From positions 1 through 64,000 of the forward strand of contig NZ_JAPNLK010000018.1 in the NCBI RefSeq assembly GCF_026627505.1: a stretch of 64,000 bases of DNA, written 5' to 3'. Source of the DNA: Streptomyces sp. H27-H5. Lineage in GTDB: Bacteria > Actinomycetota > Actinomycetes > Streptomycetales > Streptomycetaceae. Position 1 is the first letter of the stretch, and the number at the start of each line of letters is the position of its first letter. Shown here one piece after another: positions 51,719-60,900 of the stretch. The notes below the pieces were generated by a model. It worked only from the letters and a program-made list of their open reading frames with translations. It did not search any database and was not told the origin of the DNA. The translations under genes were made by a program, and so were the position numbers.

Positions 51719-52368
51719 TGCCGTTCCGCGAGGTCAACTCCAAGATGGTCGAGGCGCAGGTCGTCCCGGGGCAGAAGATGTACAGCCAGCGCGGCGCGAT
51801 GCTCGCGTACCGGGGCGAGGTCTCCTTCACCCCGAGCCTGACCGGCGGTCAGGGCGGCGTCATGGGCATGATCGGCCGTCGGGTGGCGAACGAACAGACG
51901 CCGCTGATGTCGGTCGAGGGCAGCGGCACCGTGATGTTCGGCCACGGCGGCCATCACATCCAGGTGATCAACCTGTCGGGCGAGACCCTGTACGTGGAGG
52001 CGGACCGGCTGCTCGCCTTCGACGGCACCCTCCAGCAGGGCACGATGTTCATGGGCGCGCAGGGCGGCGTCATGGGCATGGTCCGCGGTCAGGTGTCCGG
52101 CCAGGGCCTGTTCACCACCACCCTCAAGGGGCACGGCTCCGTGGCCGTCATGGCCCACGGCGGGGTCATCGAGCTGCCCATCACCCCGAACCGGCCGGTG
52201 CACGTCGACCCGCAGGCGTACGTCGCCCACCACGGGGACGTCAGGAACAAGCTCTCCACGGCGCTCGGCTGGCGCGACATGGTGGGGCGCGGCTCGGGCG
52301 AGGCGTTCCAGTTGGAGCTGTCGGGCCAGGGCGCGGTGTACGTACAGGCCTCGGAGGAGAAGCTGTGA
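51718..52368 (+). CDS. AIM24-family protein, copy 2
   Basis: The 216-residue product begins MPFREVNSKMVEAQVVPGQK, and the ATG shares its A with the preceding TGA. It contains GAMLAYRGEVSFTPSLTGG, MSVEGSGTVMFGHGGHHIQV, LYVEADRLLAFDGTLQQG and VHVDPQAYVAHHGDV. It differs from copy 1 by Gly/Met-rich loops (GGQGGVMGMIG and GAQGGVMGMVRG). Start/stop overlaps on both sides make the three genes a tight operon, consistent with products of a common complex. This is inferred. Confidence 0.93.
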   Translation: MPFREVNSKMVEAQVVPGQKMYSQRGAMLAYRGEVSFTPSLTGGQGGVMGMIGRRVANEQTPLMSVEGSGTVMFGHGGHHIQVINLSGETLYVEADRLLAFDGTLQQGTMFMGAQGGVMGMVRGQVSGQGLFTTTLKGHGSVAVMAHGGVIELPITPNRPVHVDPQAYVAHHGDVRNKLSTALGWRDMVGRGSGEAFQLELSGQGAVYVQASEEKL

Positions 52369-53183
52369 ACTTTGGCCCCGTGACCGGTGTACCGGGAGGT
52401 CCGACGGTCTTCGACCCGTACACGCTGCCCTCCGACGACAACGTGAACGCGTACACCTTCTGCGTGGAGCTCAAGGGGAGCCAGTGGTTCCTGCAGAAGG
52501 GCAAGATGATCTCGTACTACGGGAGCATCGAGTTCAACGGCATCGGCAACGGCCGCTTCGACCGGCTGCTGCGCACGAGCTTCCACTCGCCCCTGCACGC
52601 CGCGGACTGGGTGGTGGCCGAGGGTCAGGGCAAGATGCTGCTGGCCGACCGGGCCTTCGACGTGAACTCGTACGACCTGGACAAGGGCAACCTGACGATC
52701 CGGTCGGGCAACCTGCTGGCCTACCAGCCGACGCTGGCGCTGAAGCAGTCGATCGTGCCGGGCTTCCTGACGCTGATCGGAACCGGGAAGTTCGTGGCCG
52801 CGTCCAACGGGCCGGTGGTGTTCATGGAGCCGCCGCTGCGGGTGGACCCGCAGGCGCTGGTGGGCTGGGCGGACTGCCCCTCCCCCTGCCACCACTACGA
52901 CCACGGGTACATGTCGGGCGTGATCGGCGGCCTGCGCTCGCTGACGGGCATCGGCGGTTCCTCGGGCGAGGAGCACCAGTTCGAGTTCGTGGGGGCGGGC
53001 ACGGTGCTGCTCCAGTCGTCGGAGATGTTGATGGCGGAGCAGGCGGTCGGGGCGGTCGGCGCCGGCGCGGCGACGGGCAACGCGCAGGGTGTTCCCGGGG
53101 CCGGTCAGGGGCCGCTCGGTCAGATCGGCGTGCCGCGGATGCCCGGACAGCTGGGTGATCTGCAGAGGCGCTTCGGGCTGTGA
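52365..53183 (+). CDS. AIM24-family protein, copy 3
   Basis: The 272-residue product starts at GTG 52365, overlapping the copy 2 stop by 4 nt. It begins with an extra stretch (MNFGPVTGVPGGPTVFDPYT) and contains CVELKGSQWFLQKGKMISYY, GNLTIRSGNLLAYQPTLALK and LRVDPQALVGWADCPSPCHH. The CPSPCHH motif gives a Cys/His cluster not seen in the other copies and could bind metal. The Gly/Ala-rich C-terminus ends with GQLGDLQRRFGL. It is the most divergent of the three paralogues. Confidence 0.92.
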   Translation: MNFGPVTGVPGGPTVFDPYTLPSDDNVNAYTFCVELKGSQWFLQKGKMISYYGSIEFNGIGNGRFDRLLRTSFHSPLHAADWVVAEGQGKMLLADRAFDVNSYDLDKGNLTIRSGNLLAYQPTLALKQSIVPGFLTLIGTGKFVAASNGPVVFMEPPLRVDPQALVGWADCPSPCHHYDHGYMSGVIGGLRSLTGIGGSSGEEHQFEFVGAGTVLLQSSEMLMAEQAVGAVGAGAATGNAQGVPGAGQGPLGQIGVPRMPGQLGDLQRRFGL

Positions 53184-53207
53184 CCTCGTACTGCGATCGT
53201 CCTATTT

Positions 53208-53237
53208 TTGTACGCAATTCAACTTTTTAGGTAGAGT
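53208..53237 (+). promoter_or_regulatory. HrdB-like promoter of the MarR gene, leaderless
   Basis: TTGTAC (53208-53213) and TAGAGT (53232-53237) are separated by 18 bp in an AT-rich island. Transcription would start about 7 bp later, at or next to the ATG (53244). No Shine-Dalgarno sequence lies before the ATG, so a leaderless mRNA is predicted. Confidence 0.55.
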
Positions 53238-53243
53238 TCAGTC

Positions 53244-53729
53244 ATGGAGACCATGGAGACCGAGACGGCCACGCGCTGGCTGACCGACGCCGAGCAGTGC
53301 GCCTGGCGCACCCACCTGGACGTCAGCAGGCTGCTGATGCACCAGCTGGAAAAGGATCTCCAGCCCTTCGGGCTCACCAACAACGACTACGAGATCCTCG
53401 TGAACCTCTCCGAGTCGGAGGGGCACCGGATGCGGATGAGCGACCTCGCGACCGCGACCCTGCAGTCCAAGAGCCGGCTCTCCCACCAGATCACCCGAAT
53501 GGAGGCGGCCGGACTGGTCCGCCGGGTGAACTGCGAGTCCGACCGCCGCGGCCTGTTCGCGGTCCTCACGGACGAGGGCATGGAGACCATGCGCAAGGTC
53601 GCCCCGCACCACGTGGCGTCCGTGCGACAGCACTTCATCGACCTGCTGCCGCCGGCCGCCCTGGCGGCCCTGCGCGAGTCCCTGCACCCCGTGGCGGAGC
53701 ACCTGCGGGACAACCGCGGCAAGGGCTGA
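53244..53729 (+). CDS. MarR-family transcriptional regulator
   Basis: The 161-residue product starts METMETETATRWLTDAEQCA. The winged HTH spans about 45-115: TNNDYEILVNLSESEGHRMR, MSDLATATLQSKSRLSHQIT, and the wing NCESDRRGLFAVLTDEG. Long N- and C-terminal helices form the dimer. Cys20 near the N-terminus and Cys in the wing could allow redox sensing, as in OhrR-like MarR proteins; this is speculation. The ATG lies at the predicted transcription start. The downstream PepSY gene is on the same strand, 112 bp away. Confidence 0.92.
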   Translation: METMETETATRWLTDAEQCAWRTHLDVSRLLMHQLEKDLQPFGLTNNDYEILVNLSESEGHRMRMSDLATATLQSKSRLSHQITRMEAAGLVRRVNCESDRRGLFAVLTDEGMETMRKVAPHHVASVRQHFIDLLPPAALAALRESLHPVAEHLRDNRGKG

Positions 53730-53841
53730 CGGCCCTCCCCGCGCCGGATTCTGCGATCGATCGCAGAATGGTCGATATCGCCCGCCGGTCCACCCGCCGA
53801 GCAACCGTAGGCGCCGGGGCCGGCCCGAAGAGGTACTGCCC

Positions 53842-54405
53842 ATGAAGCGCAACGTGATCATCTCGGCGGCCGCGGCCGCCGTCCTGACGGTCGGCGGCCC
53901 GACCGCGGCGGTCCTCGCCGCCACCGGCGACACGGCCCGGACCACGACCACGGCCACCGCCGCCCGCGCCGACGTGACCGCAGAAAGCGCGAGCGCCGCG
54001 GCCCTCAAGCACCACCCGGGTGTCGTCGAGTCCCTCGACAAGGACGGCGCCGTCTGGCACGTCAACGTGATCGCCAAGAACGGCAAGAACACCGAGGTCG
54101 AGGTCGACTCCGCCGGCAAGGCCACCACCCGCGACACGGACGACGACAACGGCAAGGAGTACGCGCCCCTGATCGCCGCCAAGGTCGACGCCAAGAAGGC
54201 GATGGCCGCGGCCCTCGCCGCCAACAAGGGCGCCAAGGTCTGGTCCGCCGACTGGGACGATGACGACGACAACGGCAGCACCTACTGGGACATCGAGGTC
54301 AGGGCGAGCGACGGCTCGACCAAGCACGTCCACGTCGACCCCACGTCGGGGAAGGCCACCGCGTCCACGTCGGACTCGGGGGACGACAACGACGACGACA
54401 ACTAG
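53842..54405 (+). CDS. secreted PepSY-domain protein
   Basis: The 187-residue product begins MKRNVIISAAAAAVLTVGGP and has a cleavable signal peptide ending near VLAATG. Two PepSY-like units follow: AAALKHHPGVVESLDKDGAV with VEVDSAGKATTRDTDD, and AAALAANKGAKVWSADWDDD with HVDPTSGKATASTSD. Between and after them lie acidic runs (DDDDDNG, DSGDDNDDDN). PepSY domains often inhibit proteases or modulate envelope enzymes. GAAGAGG precedes the ATG. A hairpin follows the stop. Confidence 0.9.
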   Translation: MKRNVIISAAAAAVLTVGGPTAAVLAATGDTARTTTTATAARADVTAESASAAALKHHPGVVESLDKDGAVWHVNVIAKNGKNTEVEVDSAGKATTRDTDDDNGKEYAPLIAAKVDAKKAMAAALAANKGAKVWSADWDDDDDNGSTYWDIEVRASDGSTKHVHVDPTSGKATASTSDSGDDNDDDN

Positions 54406-54433
54406 GTCGTCTCCTTCGCCCGGACACGAAGAG

Positions 54434-54461
54434 GGCCGCGCCCCGGCTCGGGGGCGCGGCC
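54434..54461. terminator. bidirectional terminator between PepSY and bL37 genes
   Basis: An 11-bp perfect stem (GGCCGCGCCCC and its complement) has a 6-nt loop, with GAAGAG before it and CTTCGTC after it. It lies between two convergent genes: the PepSY gene (stop 54405) and the 24-aa ribosomal gene (stop 54476). Confidence 0.8.
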
Positions 54462-54475
54462 TTCGTCGTGTGCGG

Positions 54476-54550
54476 TCAGGCGTTGGGACGCTTGCCGTGG
54501 TTCGCCTTCTTCTTCTTGCGGGCTCGCTTCTTGTTGCCGCGCTTCGCCAT
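54476..54550 (-). CDS. ribosomal protein bL37-like, 24 aa
   Basis: A 25-codon frame encodes M-A-K-R-G-N-K-K-R-A-R, four Lys, then ANHGKRPNA. GGGAG lies 8 bp before the ATG. Basic composition, size and the NHGKRPN tail match the small actinobacterial large-subunit protein bL37, first seen as unassigned density in mycobacterial ribosomes. Half of the residues are Lys or Arg, as needed to thread through rRNA. It is far below usual gene-calling cut-offs and is easily missed. A terminator follows its stop. It stands alone next to meaB, not in a ribosomal operon. Confidence 0.85.
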   Translation of the reverse strand: MAKRGNKKRARKKKKANHGKRPNA

Positions 54551-54602
54551 GACACCACTCCCTTACAGGGGATCCTTCGGGCCATTCCGGGCGATTGCCA
54601 GT

Positions 54603-55583
54603 TTAGGGTCGCCCCTGGGAGTCCGCATCGGTGAGCGTCGCCAGCAGGGCGTCCGAAGCCGCGTACGGGTCCAGCTCCCCCACGGCCACCCGGGCGGCGA
54701 GCGCGTCCAGACGCGCGTCCCCGTGCAGATCGGCCATCCGGGCACGCAGGGCCGTCACGGCGATGGTCTCCACCTCCCGGGCGGCGCGGGCCGTGCGGCG
54801 CTCGGCCAGCACACCGCGCTCGTCCATCCAGGCCCGGTGCTTCTCCAACGCCTCGACCAGTTCGTCGATGCCCTGGCCCCGCGCGGCGACCGTCTTGACG
54901 ATCGGCGGCCGCCAGTCGCCCTTGCCCCGGGACTCCCCCAGGCTGAGCATGTGGTTCAGCTCCCGGGCGGTCGCGTCCGCGCCGTCCCGGTCGGCCTTGT
55001 TGACCACGTACACGTCACCGATCTCCAGGATGCCCGCCTTCGCGGCCTGGATCCCGTCACCCATGCCGGGCGCCAGCAGCACCACCGAGGTGTCGGCCTG
55101 CGAGGCGATCTCCACCTCCGACTGCCCGACCCCGACCGTCTCGACCAGGATCACCTCGCACCCGGCCGCGTCCAGCACCCGGATCGCCTGCGGCGCCGCC
55201 CAGGCGAGACCGCCCAGGTGACCGCGGGTGGCCATGGAGCGGATGTAGACCCCCGGGTCGGAGGCGTGGTCCGACATGCGCACCCGGTCGCCGAGCAGCG
55301 CGCCCCCGCTGAAGGGCGAGGACGGGTCCACGGCGAGCACCCCGACGCGCTTGCCGGCCTTGCGGTACGCCGAGACGAGCGCCGAGGTGGACGTGGACTT
55401 GCCCACGCCCGGAGAGCCCGTGAGCCCCACCACGTACGCCCCGCCGGTGAGCGGGGCCAGGGCGGCCATCACCTCGCGCAGGTGCGGGGACGCCCCCTCG
55501 ACCAGTGAGATCAGCCGGGCCACGGCCCGGGGTCGGCCTTCTCGGGCCTGGGCCACCAGTGTGGGGACGTCCACCGTCGTCAT
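54603..55583 (-). CDS. meaB: MeaB/ArgK-type G-protein chaperone of B12 mutases
   Basis: The 326-residue GTPase protects and reloads adenosylcobalamin-dependent acyl-CoA mutases. It starts MTTVDVPTLVAQAREGRPRA. The Walker A motif GLTGSPGVGKSTSTSAL is at about residue 53. The switch region shows VLAVDPSSPFSGGALLGDRV and RSMATRGHLGGL. Walker B reads VILVETVGVGQSEVEI, and the specificity motif is NKADRDGA. The longer frame up to 55976 overlaps thl and is discarded. thl ends 12 bp upstream on the same strand, so the two are probably cotranscribed. Its client may be the IcmA enzyme encoded 8 kb away. Confidence 0.95.
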   Translation of the reverse strand: MTTVDVPTLVAQAREGRPRAVARLISLVEGASPHLREVMAALAPLTGGAYVVGLTGSPGVGKSTSTSALVSAYRKAGKRVGVLAVDPSSPFSGGALLGDRVRMSDHASDPGVYIRSMATRGHLGGLAWAAPQAIRVLDAAGCEVILVETVGVGQSEVEIASQADTSVVLLAPGMGDGIQAAKAGILEIGDVYVVNKADRDGADATARELNHMLSLGESRGKGDWRPPIVKTVAARGQGIDELVEALEKHRAWMDERGVLAERRTARAAREVETIAVTALRARMADLHGDARLDALAARVAVGELDPYAASDALLATLTDADSQGRP

Positions 55584-55594
55584 CCTCGTGACAC

Positions 55595-56803
55595 CTACGC
55601 CTTCGCGCCGGGCACGCGCACGATCAGGGCGTCGCCCTGGCCGCCGCCGCCACACAGGGCCGCCGCGCCGACACCGCCGCCGCGCCGGGCCAGCTCCAGG
55701 GCCAGGTGCAGCACGACCCGGGCGCCGGACATGCCGATCGGGTGCCCCAGGGCGATGGCGCCGCCGTTGACGTTCACCTTTTCCGGGGTCACGCCGAGGT
55801 CCTTCATTGACTGCACGGCGACCGCCGCGAAGGCCTCGTTGATCTCGATGAGGTCCAGGTCGGAGACCTCCAGGCCCTCCTTCTTCAGGGCGTGCAGGAT
55901 GGCGTTCGACGGCTGCGACTGGAGCGAGTTGTCCGGTCCCGCCACGTTGCCGTGGGCGCCGATCTCGGCGATCCACTCCAGGCCGAGCTCCTCCGCCTTG
56001 GCCTTGCTCATCACGACCACGGCGGCGGCGCCGTCGCTGATCTGCGAGGAGGTGCCGGCGGTGATGGTGCCGTCCTTGGTGAAGGCGGGGCGCAGCTTGC
56101 CGAGGGACTCGGCCGTGGTCTCGGCACGGATGCCCTCGTCCTGCGAGAAGACCACCGGGTCGCCCTTGCGCTGCGGGATCTCGACCGGGGTGATCTCGGC
56201 CTCGAAGACGCCGTTCTTCTGCGCGGCGGCGGCCCGCTGGTGCGAGGACGCGGCGAACGCGTCCTGCGGGGCGCGCTCGATGCCCAGGCGGGTGTTGTGC
56301 TTCTCGGTGGACTCGCCCATCGCGATGTTCTCGAAGGCGTCGGTGAGGCCGTCGTAGGCCATCGCGTCGAGCATCTCGATGGCGCCGTACTTGAAGCCCT
56401 CGCGGGACTTCGGCAGCAGGTGCGGGGCGTTGGTCATCGACTCCTGGCCGCCCGCGACCACGATGTCGAACTCACCGGCGCGGATGAGCTGGTCGGCGAG
56501 CGCGATGGCGTCGAGCCCGGAGAGGCACACCTTGTTGATGGTGAGCGCGGGCACGTTCATGGGGATCCCGCCCTTGACGGCGGCCTGTCGGGCGGGAATC
56601 TGACCCGCGCCGGCCTGGAGCACCTGGCCCATGATCACGTACTGGACCTGGTCTCCGGAGATCCCGGCCCGCTCCAGCGCGGACTTGATCGCGAAGCCGC
56701 CGAGGTCGGCACCCGAGAAGGACTTCAGCGAGCCCAGCAGGCGCCCCATGGGCGTGCGGGCCCCTGCGACGATCACCGAAGTGGTGTTGTTCGTTCCGGA
56801 CAT
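55595..56803 (-). CDS. acetyl-CoA C-acetyltransferase (thiolase)
   Basis: The 402-residue enzyme condenses two acetyl-CoA to acetoacetyl-CoA or runs the reverse. It starts [20 protein letters not shown], with AAAGGGGATC upstream. The active-site Cys lies in [20 protein letters not shown]. The His is in [20 protein letters not shown] and the second Cys in [17 protein letters not shown]. The length is as in type II thiolases. The longer frame reaching 56959 runs into the divergent mce gene and is rejected. It precedes meaB in one transcript, linking acetoacetyl-CoA formation to acyl-CoA mutase metabolism. Confidence 0.95.
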   Translation of the reverse strand: MSGTNNTTSVIVAGARTPMGRLLGSLKSFSGADLGGFAIKSALERAGISGDQVQYVIMGQVLQAGAGQIPARQAAVKGGIPMNVPALTINKVCLSGLDAIALADQLIRAGEFDIVVAGGQESMTNAPHLLPKSREGFKYGAIEMLDAMAYDGLTDAFENIAMGESTEKHNTRLGIERAPQDAFAASSHQRAAAAQKNGVFEAEITPVEIPQRKGDPVVFSQDEGIRAETTAESLGKLRPAFTKDGTITAGTSSQISDGAAAVVVMSKAKAEELGLEWIAEIGAHGNVAGPDNSLQSQPSNAILHALKKEGLEVSDLDLIEINEAFAAVAVQSMKDLGVTPEKVNVNGGAIALGHPIGMSGARVVLHLALELARRGGGVGAAALCGGGGQGDALIVRVPGAKA

Positions 56804-56949
56804 GATGGCGGATCCCCTTTCAGCGGGGAAGCTGAGGAGTGAACGAGGGTTTACCTGAATGTACTGAGCAGTACCCGCGCAGTCACCGGCCAGTCGGTGT
56901 GATCGCTGGCACGTTGCGTGACGCCCCTCCCGAGCTGTGCACTGGTCCC

Positions 56950-57390
56950 ATGCTGACAAGAATCGACCACATCGGGATCGCCTGCTTCGACCTCGACAAG
57001 ACTGTCGAGTTCTACCGTGCCACGTACGGATTCGAGGTGTTCCACTCCGAGGTCAACGAGGAGCAGGGCGTCCGCGAGGCCATGCTCAAGATCAACGAGA
57101 CCTCCGACGGGGGCGCCTCCTACCTCCAGCTCCTGGAGCCCACCAGGGAGGACTCCGCGGTCGGCAAGTGGCTCGCCAAGAACGGGGAGGGCGTCCATCA
57201 CATCGCCTTCGGGACCGAGGACGTCGACGGCGACGCCGAGGCCATCCGCGGCAAGGGCGTCCGCGTGCTGTACGACCAGCCCCGCATCGGCTCCATGGGG
57301 TCCCGGATCACCTTCCTGCACCCGAAGGACTGCCACGGCGTCCTGACCGAACTGGTCACCTCCGCCCCGGAGGCGGCGGAAGGTCACTAG
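56950..57390 (+). CDS. mce: methylmalonyl-CoA epimerase
   Basis: The 146-residue vicinal-oxygen-chelate protein interconverts (R)- and (S)-methylmalonyl-CoA. It starts [20 protein letters not shown], with the first metal-ligand His in RIDHIGIA. Further ligands appear in YLQLLEP and [20 protein letters not shown], and the last Glu in [10 protein letters not shown]. The paired beta-alpha-beta repeats are clear. It is divergent from thl-meaB. With IcmA and MeaB it suggests routing of branched-chain acyl units into methylmalonyl-CoA and polyketide precursors. The longer frame from 56839 overlaps the thl promoter and is not used. Confidence 0.95.
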   Translation: MLTRIDHIGIACFDLDKTVEFYRATYGFEVFHSEVNEEQGVREAMLKINETSDGGASYLQLLEPTREDSAVGKWLAKNGEGVHHIAFGTEDVDGDAEAIRGKGVRVLYDQPRIGSMGSRITFLHPKDCHGVLTELVTSAPEAAEGH

Positions 57391-57918
57391 GCCCTGTCGT
57401 CGGACGACCGGTCGTGACGCCTCGCGCGGAGGTTTGCGTTGCGTCATGCCGGCCGGCGCGCGACACGGTTCCGGAACGGCTGTTTCCGCTGCCGGGCGGG
57501 CCGGCGAAGGGGGTCGGCGGGTTCGGACACCGGCCCGGGGTCCGTGCGCGTGCGCGAACGCGGCGGCCGTCCCCGCGGCCGGCGGCCCGTCACCCGCCGG
57601 CGCCGGTGATCGACTGCGACCACCACCGGTCAGCTCGTCTGAAGATCTGTTCGTACCCACGGGTACACCCCGCTCCACCCCTGCTGACAGGCGTTCTTCG
57701 GGCTCCCTGCCAGGCGATGCGCACCCAAGCGCACTGATGTCCCGTTTCTCCGGCCGGTAGAGTGGCCATGGCTCGGCCGGGGTTCGGTGCGGAGACGAGG
57801 TCGGGGCCTGTGAGCCCTGCCCCGGTATCTGACACCATTCCCCGGGGGCGTCGTTCAGCGGGCGAGCGATGCTCAATTGGGAGTGAGCTTGCGACCAGGG
57901 GACGGATGGGACCGCGCT
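57391..57918 (+). other. mce-scy intergenic region (528 bp)
   Basis: No gene is supported; frames here are short and lack family features. TAGAGT at 57758-57763 could be a -10 element for scy, but no good -35 was found. The scy start is uncertain: in-frame TTG 57877, GTG 57883 and GTG 57919 all lie at the end of this spacer. Confidence 0.5.
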
Positions 57919-60900
57919 GTGCGGGGCTACGAAAGCCAGGAGAGCCACCAGGCCGAGGTCGACCATCTCTCGCGCTTCGAAGCCGAGATGGAGCGGCTGA
58001 AGAAGGAGCGCGGGAAGGCCGTCCAGCACGCCGAGGACCTGGGCTACCAGGTCGAGGTGCTGCGCGCCAAGCTCCATGAGGTACGCCGCAATCTCGCGTC
58101 CCGCCCCGCCTACGACGGCGCGGACATGGGCTACCAGGCGGAGCAGCTGCTCCGCAATGCCCAGATCCAGGCCGACCAGATGCGCTCCGACGCCGAACGC
58201 GAGCTGCGCGACGCCCGGGCCCAGACCCAGCGGATCCTCCAGGAGCACGCCGAACACCAGGCACGCCTCCAGGCCGAGCTGCACAGCGAGGCCGTCAACC
58301 GCCGCCAGCGCCTCGACCAGGAGCTGAACGAGCGCCGCCAGACCGTCGAGGCGCACGTCAACGAGAACGTCGCCTGGGCCGAACAGTTGCGCGCCCGTAC
58401 CGAGGCCCAGGCGCGCCGGCTCATGGAGGAGTCCCGCACCGAGGCCGAGCAGGCGCTGAACGCCGCCCGCGCCGAGGCCGCCCGGCTCGCGGAGGAGGCC
58501 CGACGCCGGCTCACCGCCGACTCGGAGGCCGCCCGTACCGAGGCCGAGAGCACCCTGCTGCGGGCCCGCAAGGAGGCCGAGCGGCTGCTGACCGCCGCCT
58601 CCTCGCAGGCGCAGGAGGCCACCGAGCACGCCGAACGGCTGCGGAGCACCACCTCCGCCGAGGCCGAGCAGACCCGTCAGCAGACCATGGACCTCGGCCG
58701 CGTCGCGGAGTCCCGGGTCCAGGAGGCCGACTCCGCGCTGCGCACCGCGCGCGCCGAGGCGGAGACCCTCCTCGCGGAGGCCAAGGAGAGCGCCGCACGA
58801 CAGCTCGCCTCGGCGGAGTCCGTCAACGAGCAGCGCACCCGCACCGCGAAGGAGCAGGTCGCCCGGCTGGTCGGCGAGGCCACCAAGGAGGCCGAGGTCC
58901 TCAAGGGCGAGGCCGAACAGTTGCTGGCCGACGCCCGCGCCGACATGGAACGGCTGCGCGCCGAGGCCGGGGAGCAGGCCCGCGCCGCCGCCGCCGAGGA
59001 CACGGCCGCTCAGCTGGCGAAGGCCGCCCGCACGGCCGAGGAAGTACTGAACAAGGCCTCGGAGGACGCCCGCGCCACCACCCGCGCCGCGTCCGAGGAG
59101 GCCGAGCGGATCCGCCGCGAGGCGGAGGCCGAGGCCGACCGGCTGCGCGTGCAGGCCGCCGCCACGGCCGACGAACTCAAGGGCGCCGCGAAGGACGACA
59201 CCGAGGAGTACCGGGCCCGTACGGTCGAACTCCAGGCGGACGCCCGCAGGCTGCGCGGCGAGGCCGAGCAGTTGCGCGCGGAGGCCGTCGCCGAGGGCGA
59301 GCGGATCCGCGGCGAGGCCCGCCGCGAGGCGGTCCAGCAGATCGAGGAGGCGGCCAGGACCGCCGAGGAGCTGCTGGGCAAGGCCAAGTCGGACGCGGAC
59401 GAGCTGCGCGGCGGGGCGACCGCCGAGAGCGAGCGGGTCCGCGGCGAGGCCGTGGAGCGGGCCGGGACCCTGCGCCGGCAGGCCGAGGAGACCCTGGAGC
59501 GCACCCGCGCCGAGGCCGAGCGGCTGCGCGCCGAGGCCGAGGAGGAGGCGGAGTCCGTCCGCGCCGAGGCCGACGCGGCGGCGCGGGCCCGGCGCGAGGA
59601 GACCGAGCAGGCGCTGGCGGCGAAGCGGGCGGAGGCCGACGAGGAACTGGTCCGGCTCCACACGGACGCCGAGAACCGGCTGACCACGGCCGAGCAGACG
59701 CTGCGCGACGCCCGGACCTCGGCGGAGAACATCCGCCGGGAGACCACGGAGGAGAGCGACCGGCTGCGCGCCGAGGCGGCGGAGCGGATCCGTACCCTCC
59801 AGGCCCAGTCGGAGGCGGAGGCCGACCAGCTGCGCACGGACGCGGCGGAGGACGCCGGCCGGGTGCGCGCGGAGGCCGAGCAGGTCGCGGTGCGGCTGCG
59901 CGGCGAGGCCGAGTCCGAGGCCGAACGAGTGCGTTCGGAGGCGCAGGAGACCGCCGACCGGCTGCGCGCGGAGGCCAAGGCCGCCGCCGAGCGGGTCGCC
60001 GCGGAGGCCGCGGAGGCGCTGGCCGCCGCGCAGGAGGAGGCCGCCCGGCGTCGCCGGGAGTCCGAGGAGACGCTGGCGTCCGCGCGCACCGACGCGGAGA
60101 ACGAGCGGGCCCAGGCCCGCGAGCAGAGCGAGGAACTGCTGGCGCAGGCCCGCAAGCGCTCCGAGGAGGCACAGGCCGAGGCGGTCTGGCTGACCGAGGA
60201 GGCCGAGCGGCGCGCGTCCGAGGTCGTGTCGGCCGCGGAGACGACCGCCCAGCAGGTACGGGACGCCGTGGCCGGGCTGCACGAGCAGGCCGAGGAGGAG
60301 ATCGTCGGGCTGCGCAGCGCGGCCGAACACTCCGCCGCGCGCACGAGGGACGAGGCCGAGGAGGAGGCCGGACGGGTCCGCGCCGACGCCCACGCGGAGC
60401 GCGAGCGGGCGTCCGAGGACGCCACCCGGCTGCGCACCGAGGCCCGGGTCGAGACGGACGCCGCGAAGGCCCTCGCGGAGCGCACGGTCGGCGACGCCAT
60501 CGCCGAGGCCGAACAACTGCGCACCGACACCGCCGAGTACGCGCAGCGGTTGCGCACCGAGGCCACCGACGCGCTGGCTGCGGCGGAGCGGGACGCGGCC
60601 CGGACCCGGGCGGACGCCCGGGACGACGCGAACCGGATCCGCGGCGAGGCCGCGGAGTCCCTGGACGCCTCCCGCGCCGAGGGCACCCGAATCGTCGACG
60701 AGGCCACGCGGCTGGCGGAACTGCACACCGAGGAGACCCGCGCGGCGAACGCCGCCACGGTCGAGGAGGCCCGCGAGCAGGCGGCCCGACTCACCTCCGA
60801 GGCCGAGGCCGCGGCCGACGCGACCCGCGCCGAGGCGGCGGGCACGCTGGACGAGGCCCGCTCCGAGGCCAACCGGCTGCGCAGCGAGGCCGCCGAGCAG

